Shown one piece after another: positions 7,054 through 9,322 of a DNA stretch of 9,322 nt; position 1 is the first letter of the stretch; each line of letters begins with the position of its first letter. The position numbers and the translations under genes were made by a program. The notes below the pieces were generated by a model, which was not told the origin of the DNA, searched no databases, and was given only the letters and a program-made list of their open reading frames with translations. Where the stretch lies: positions 1 to 9,322 of the forward strand of contig WFYP01000175.1 in NCBI GenBank assembly GCA_015490055.1, given 5' to 3'. This stretch comes from Nitratifractor sp. Lineage in GTDB: Bacteria; Campylobacterota; Campylobacteria; Campylobacterales; Sulfurovaceae.

Positions 7054-7446
7054 TTATATTACTTGAATATGGTAAGCTCTATTTTCTCTTGGACCATCAA
7101 ATTCGCAAAAGAAGATAGCTTGCCACTGCCCTAAAAATAGTTGCCCATTAACTACTGGCAAAACAACTCTTGGACCACACAAGCTAGATTTTATATGTGC
7201 AGGTGCATTTTCATCATCGCTTTCATAATTTGCATCTGCTGGAGCTATACGATTAAGAGAGCTTAAAAAGTCTCTTCTAAGTTTTGGGTCTTTGTTTTCA
7301 AAAAAGAGTACAGATGCTGTCGTATGTGTTGTAAAAACTGTACACATACCGTTTGTAATACCTCTTTTTACAACCTCTTCACGAACTCGTTCTGTTATGT
7401 CTATCATTTCAGACCTGTATTTTGTGTTAAACTTAACTGTTTGCAT
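7054..7446 (-). CDS. yjbQ: YjbQ-family protein (secondary thiamine-phosphate synthase-like, UPF0047)
   Basis: A 130-residue soluble protein of the YjbQ/UPF0047 family, full length. The conserved signature is complete: HTTAS (41-45) followed by Glu50, the DDENAPAHIKSSLCGPR block (77-93) with His84, LGQWQ (105-109), and EFDGPRENR (115-123). His41, His84 and the acidic residues are the likely metal or active-site ligands. E. coli YjbQ has been reported to give weak thiamine-phosphate synthase activity, hence the database name; the physiological role is unsettled and no thiamine gene is nearby. A strong AGGAGG lies 6 nt before the ATG. It follows rluB with a 26-nt gap and is most likely co-transcribed with kpsF and rluB, with a possible internal promoter at the rluB stop. 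Confidence 0.9.
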   Translation of the reverse strand: MQTVKFNTKYRSEMIDITERVREEVVKRGITNGMCTVFTTHTTASVLFFENKDPKLRRDFLSSLNRIAPADANYESDDENAPAHIKSSLCGPRVVLPVVNGQLFLGQWQAIFFCEFDGPRENRAYHIQVI

Positions 7447-7466
7447 TTTTCCTCCTCTTTGCCGTT

Positions 7467-7472
7467 ATTATA
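7467..7472 (-). promoter_or_regulatory. Possible internal -10 in front of yjbQ
   Basis: A perfect TATAAT on the minus strand directly follows the rluB TAG stop and lies about 20 bp before the yjbQ ATG. The resulting leader would be about 14 nt and include the AGGAGG. TATAAT arises often by chance in sequence this AT-rich, so this is weak evidence of a separate promoter. Confidence 0.25.
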
Positions 7473-8240
7473 CTATAATTCTATCTCTTCTTTTAAATAT
7501 TTATGCAATTCATCGTACTCTTTATGAGTTAAATATCTAGTTTTACCCTCTGGTAGATTATTTAACTCTATAAATCCATACGATACACGCTTTAAATCTA
7601 CTACATTCGCATCAAAATGAGCAAAAAAGCGTCTTAATTCTCGGTTTTTACCCTCTGTTATTGCCACACGAAGTTTTGTATATTTGCCGGTAGTACCACG
7701 CTCACTAAAGCCTAAAAATGGAGCAAAAGTCATAGATTTTACTCTACTTTTTTCGTGTGCTCCAGCACTAGCATCTTCTAAGCTTAAGCCATCTCTCATA
7801 GCATTTACCATAGCTTCGCTTAGTGGTTTATCTATCTTTATATTGTAAACCCTTGGGAGATTACTCTGCATCAGTTTTGTTGCTACTTCTACATTATCAG
7901 TTAAAAGAAGTAAGCCTTCGCTTGCGTAATCTAATCTTCCAACTGGCAAAAAGTGTCTAAATTTTCCAGGTAAAAGGTGGTAAATTGTTGTTCTGCCTCT
8001 ATCATCTTTTTTAGTTACTAACGAGCCTTTTGGTTTATTGTAAACTATCATTGTTAGCTCTTGTTTACCTTTTGGATGAATCTCTTTGCCATTTAAAAAT
8101 ACTCTATCCTCTTTTTGCACTTGATAACTAAAATCTTTAATTGGCTTACGGTTTATATTTACCTTACCCTCTTCGATTAATCTATCTGCCTCGCGTCTTG
8201 AGTATTTTGTATTGTGCGAAATGAACTTATTTAGTCTCAT
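7473..8240 (-). CDS. rluB: rRNA pseudouridine synthase, RsuA/RluB family
   Basis: A 255-residue enzyme that converts a specific rRNA uridine to pseudouridine. The N-terminal S4 RNA-binding domain spans about 1-55 (MRLNKFISHN, then SRREADRLIEEGKVNIN). The catalytic domain follows: YNKPKG (67-72), then GRLDYASEGLLLLT (101-114) with catalytic Asp104, and near the C-terminus GKNRELRRFFAHFD. The YNKPKG...DDRGRTTIYHLLP arrangement resembles RluB (23S rRNA) more than RsuA (16S rRNA), but the exact target nucleotide is inferred only. The ATG lies inside kpsF, with a 14-bp overlap, and is preceded by GGGG at about 6 nt, so translation is probably coupled to kpsF. Confidence 0.88.
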   Translation of the reverse strand: MRLNKFISHNTKYSRREADRLIEEGKVNINRKPIKDFSYQVQKEDRVFLNGKEIHPKGKQELTMIVYNKPKGSLVTKKDDRGRTTIYHLLPGKFRHFLPVGRLDYASEGLLLLTDNVEVATKLMQSNLPRVYNIKIDKPLSEAMVNAMRDGLSLEDASAGAHEKSRVKSMTFAPFLGFSERGTTGKYTKLRVAITEGKNRELRRFFAHFDANVVDLKRVSYGFIELNNLPEGKTRYLTHKEYDELHKYLKEEIEL

Positions 8241-9207
8241 TTTCTACCCCTGCTTCTATTAAATCGTGCAAGTGCAAAGCACCTACAACGCTGTTTTTCT
8301 CATCAACTACAATTAGTAGCTGAATCTTCTTGTTCTCTATAATTTTTAGAGCTTCTACTGCTAATATTTTAGCATCTTTTATTGTATATGGCTCTTTTGT
8401 CATATATTGGCTTATTGGCGAGTTAAAATCGAAGCCATCTTTAAGCAAGCTTCGTCTTAAATCGCCATCGCTAAATAACCCTACTAGCTTGCCATCTTCT
8501 ACTATTAGCAAATGCCCTAGCATACCTGCACTCATTGCAACTACTGCCTCTTTTAGTGGTGTATCTGGGCTAACTATTGGTAAATTTTTTGGCTCTATTA
8601 AAAAGTGTTCTGCTTTAAGATAGAGCCTTTTGCCAAGTGCACCAGCTGGGTGGAATTTAGCAAAATCCTCTTTTTTAAAACCTCGCATATGCATTAGAGC
8701 AATCGCCAAAGCATCGCCAAGTGCAAGCGTTAGCGTTGTACTAGATGTCGGGGCAATCCCCAAAGGACACGCCTCTTTCTCCACCGAAATATCTATATGA
8801 GCATCCGCCATTTTACCAATAGCTGAGCTTTTAGAGCGACTCATTGCAATAATTGGCACGCTAAAATTTTTAATATGTGGCAACAAATTAGTAAGCTCTT
8901 CGCTAGCTCCACTATAACTAATTGCAAGCACTGTATCGTTTTTACTAATCATTCCCAAATCGCCATGCATCGCCTCTGCTGGGTGTAGGAAAAAGCTAGG
9001 AGTGCCGGTACTTGCCAAAGTTGCAGCAATTTTAGAGCCAATATGCCCACTCTTGCCCACACCAATAACAACAAGTTTACCTGTAGTATTTAAAACAATA
9101 TCTACCGCCTTATTAAACTGCTCGCCAACTCTATCGCGACTAGCAAGCAGTGCGGAAGCTTCTAACTCTAGTGTCTCTTTAGCATATTCATGTGGGGATT
9201 TTTGCAT
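8227..9207 (-). CDS. kpsF: Arabinose-5-phosphate isomerase, KpsF/KdsD/GutQ family
   Basis: It interconverts ribulose 5-phosphate and arabinose 5-phosphate, the first step to the Kdo sugar of lipopolysaccharide and some capsules, in the cytoplasm. The 326-residue length matches the family. The SIS sugar-phosphate domain covers about 1-190, with GVGKSGHIGSKIA (49-61), SYSGASEE (97-104) and CPLGIAPTSSTT (147-158). Lys52, Glu104, Glu145 and His186 align by spacing (52, 41, 41) with the E. coli KdsD residues Lys59, Glu111, Glu152 and His193. Two CBS domains fill about 205-320; MTKEPYTI marks the second. The ATG is supported by AAGGA about 7 nt upstream. The 3' end overlaps rluB by 14 bp. Upstream lies a 52-bp palindrome and what looks like the end of rnj. 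No capsule genes are visible, so a lipopolysaccharide role is more likely. Confidence 0.95.
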   Translation of the reverse strand: MQKSPHEYAKETLELEASALLASRDRVGEQFNKAVDIVLNTTGKLVVIGVGKSGHIGSKIAATLASTGTPSFFLHPAEAMHGDLGMISKNDTVLAISYSGASEELTNLLPHIKNFSVPIIAMSRSKSSAIGKMADAHIDISVEKEACPLGIAPTSSTTLTLALGDALAIALMHMRGFKKEDFAKFHPAGALGKRLYLKAEHFLIEPKNLPIVSPDTPLKEAVVAMSAGMLGHLLIVEDGKLVGLFSDGDLRRSLLKDGFDFNSPISQYMTKEPYTIKDAKILAVEALKIIENKKIQLLIVVDEKNSVVGALHLHDLIEAGVENETK

Positions 9208-9227
9208 TGATATTCCTTGATAAGAAG

Positions 9228-9279
9228 GGGTCAGGTGATGAAAATAAACTTTTAAAAGTTTATTTTCATCACCTGACCC
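9228..9279. repeat. Perfect 52-bp palindrome in the kpsF leader
   Basis: Bases 9228-9253 and 9254-9279 are exact reverse complements (26 bp each) with no spacer. The left arm begins GGGTCAGGTGATG and the centre is CTTTTAAAAG. The flanking pair 9227/9280 would form a G-U wobble in plus-strand RNA. A transcript crossing it can form a hairpin of about 24 pairs with a UUAA loop, ending 9 nt before the kpsF ribosome binding site. No T-run follows on the minus strand, so it is not a typical intrinsic terminator. The outer GGGGTCAGG resembles ends I recall near single-domain Y1 (IS200-like/REP-associated) transposases; that link is not verified. Confidence 0.9.
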
Positions 9280-9287
9280 TAAGCAAT

Positions 9288-9297
9288 ATTATACCAA
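9288..9297 (-). promoter_or_regulatory. Possible -10 (TTGGTATAAT) upstream of kpsF
   Basis: On the minus strand TTGGTATAAT resembles the extended Campylobacterota -10. Transcription would start near 9281 and put the whole palindrome in the leader. The same bases also encode the last codons and stop of the putative rnj, so the match may be coincidental. Confidence 0.3.
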
Positions 9298-9322
9298 TAT
9301 TGCTGTTGGTATAATAAATGGA
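9289..9322 (-). CDS. rnj: Probable C-terminal end of RNase J (partial, only ten full codons)
   Basis: From the right edge the minus strand reads Pro-Phe-Ile-Ile-Pro-Thr-Ala-Ile-Leu-Val followed by TAA at 9291-9289. RNase J proteins commonly end in an R-x-P-x-I-x-P segment followed by a few hydrophobic residues, and this fits. From memory, rnj sits next to kpsF in Helicobacter and next to an RsuA/RluB-type gene in Campylobacter, which supports the reading. If correct, it is the upstream member of the same run, 81 bp before kpsF, and that gap is mostly the palindrome. Ten codons are too few for certainty. Confidence 0.45.
   Translation of the reverse strand, partial: PFIIPTAILV

Noticed and set aside
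7292..7540. Two plus-strand small frames over yjbQ and the rluB end
   Set aside because: They mirror two well-conserved minus-strand genes and show no domain or good start context.
9238..9255. Leader peptide ATG-AAA-ATA-AAC-TTT-TAA within the palindrome (present on both strands because of the symmetry)
   Set aside because: Only five codons, and the nearest AGG is 2 nt from the ATG, too close to serve as a ribosome binding site.
9228..9279. Palindrome as an intrinsic terminator
   Set aside because: No run of T follows it on either strand, and the stem is AT-rich at its centre, unlike a GC-rich terminator stem.

Overview
The window looks like a chromosomal piece of an AT-rich Gram-negative bacterium, most likely a Campylobacterota member (Sulfurimonas/Sulfurovum/Arcobacter type). 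I infer this from the strong A/T and ATA-codon bias, tightly packed and often overlapping genes, T-rich promoters with TATAAT-like -10 boxes and no obvious -35, a KpsF-type arabinose-5-phosphate isomerase of lipopolysaccharide synthesis, and protein sequences that resemble that phylum. The assignment rests on family recognition, not on a search.

Left half (1-4545, minus strand): one compact run reading right to left. It encodes an MscS-type mechanosensitive channel, a solitary GspF/PilC-like inner-membrane protein, a small RDD-family membrane protein, an HcaT-like MFS transporter, and MobA (molybdenum-cofactor guanylyltransferase), which runs off the left edge. Gaps are 30 nt, 1 nt, a 20-nt overlap and an 11-nt overlap, so this is very probably one operon with translational coupling. 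Four of the five products are integral membrane proteins.

Middle (4546-5789): a 134-bp divergent promoter region separates the channel gene from the only plus-strand gene, an FAD-dependent oxidoreductase of the geranylgeranyl-reductase family that carries that family's full motif set. The region holds a good -10 for the oxidoreductase, overlapped by an AT-rich dyad. The oxidoreductase gene ends convergently with rarA, and the two coding ends overlap by 14 bp.

Right half (5776-9322, minus strand): a second run in the order (rnj tail) - kpsF - rluB - yjbQ - rarA. It covers Kdo-precursor synthesis, rRNA pseudouridylation, a small YjbQ-family enzyme and a replication-fork AAA+ ATPase. About ten codons at the right edge read like the C-terminus of RNase J, which would fit the rnj-kpsF neighbourhood I recall from Helicobacter. 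Two non-coding stem-loops stand out here. One is a perfect 52-bp palindrome between the putative rnj stop and kpsF. The other is a REP-like hairpin with a GTAG foot between yjbQ and rarA. Both look like small interspersed elements placed in operon gaps.

I see no CRISPR array, toxin-antitoxin pair, phage gene, transposase gene, tRNA or rRNA. Gene content is ordinary housekeeping; I did not find a convincing new multi-gene system. The points most worth checking are the palindrome in the kpsF leader, the GTAG hairpin, the promoter dyad, the physiological substrate of the reductase, and the orphan GspF protein.
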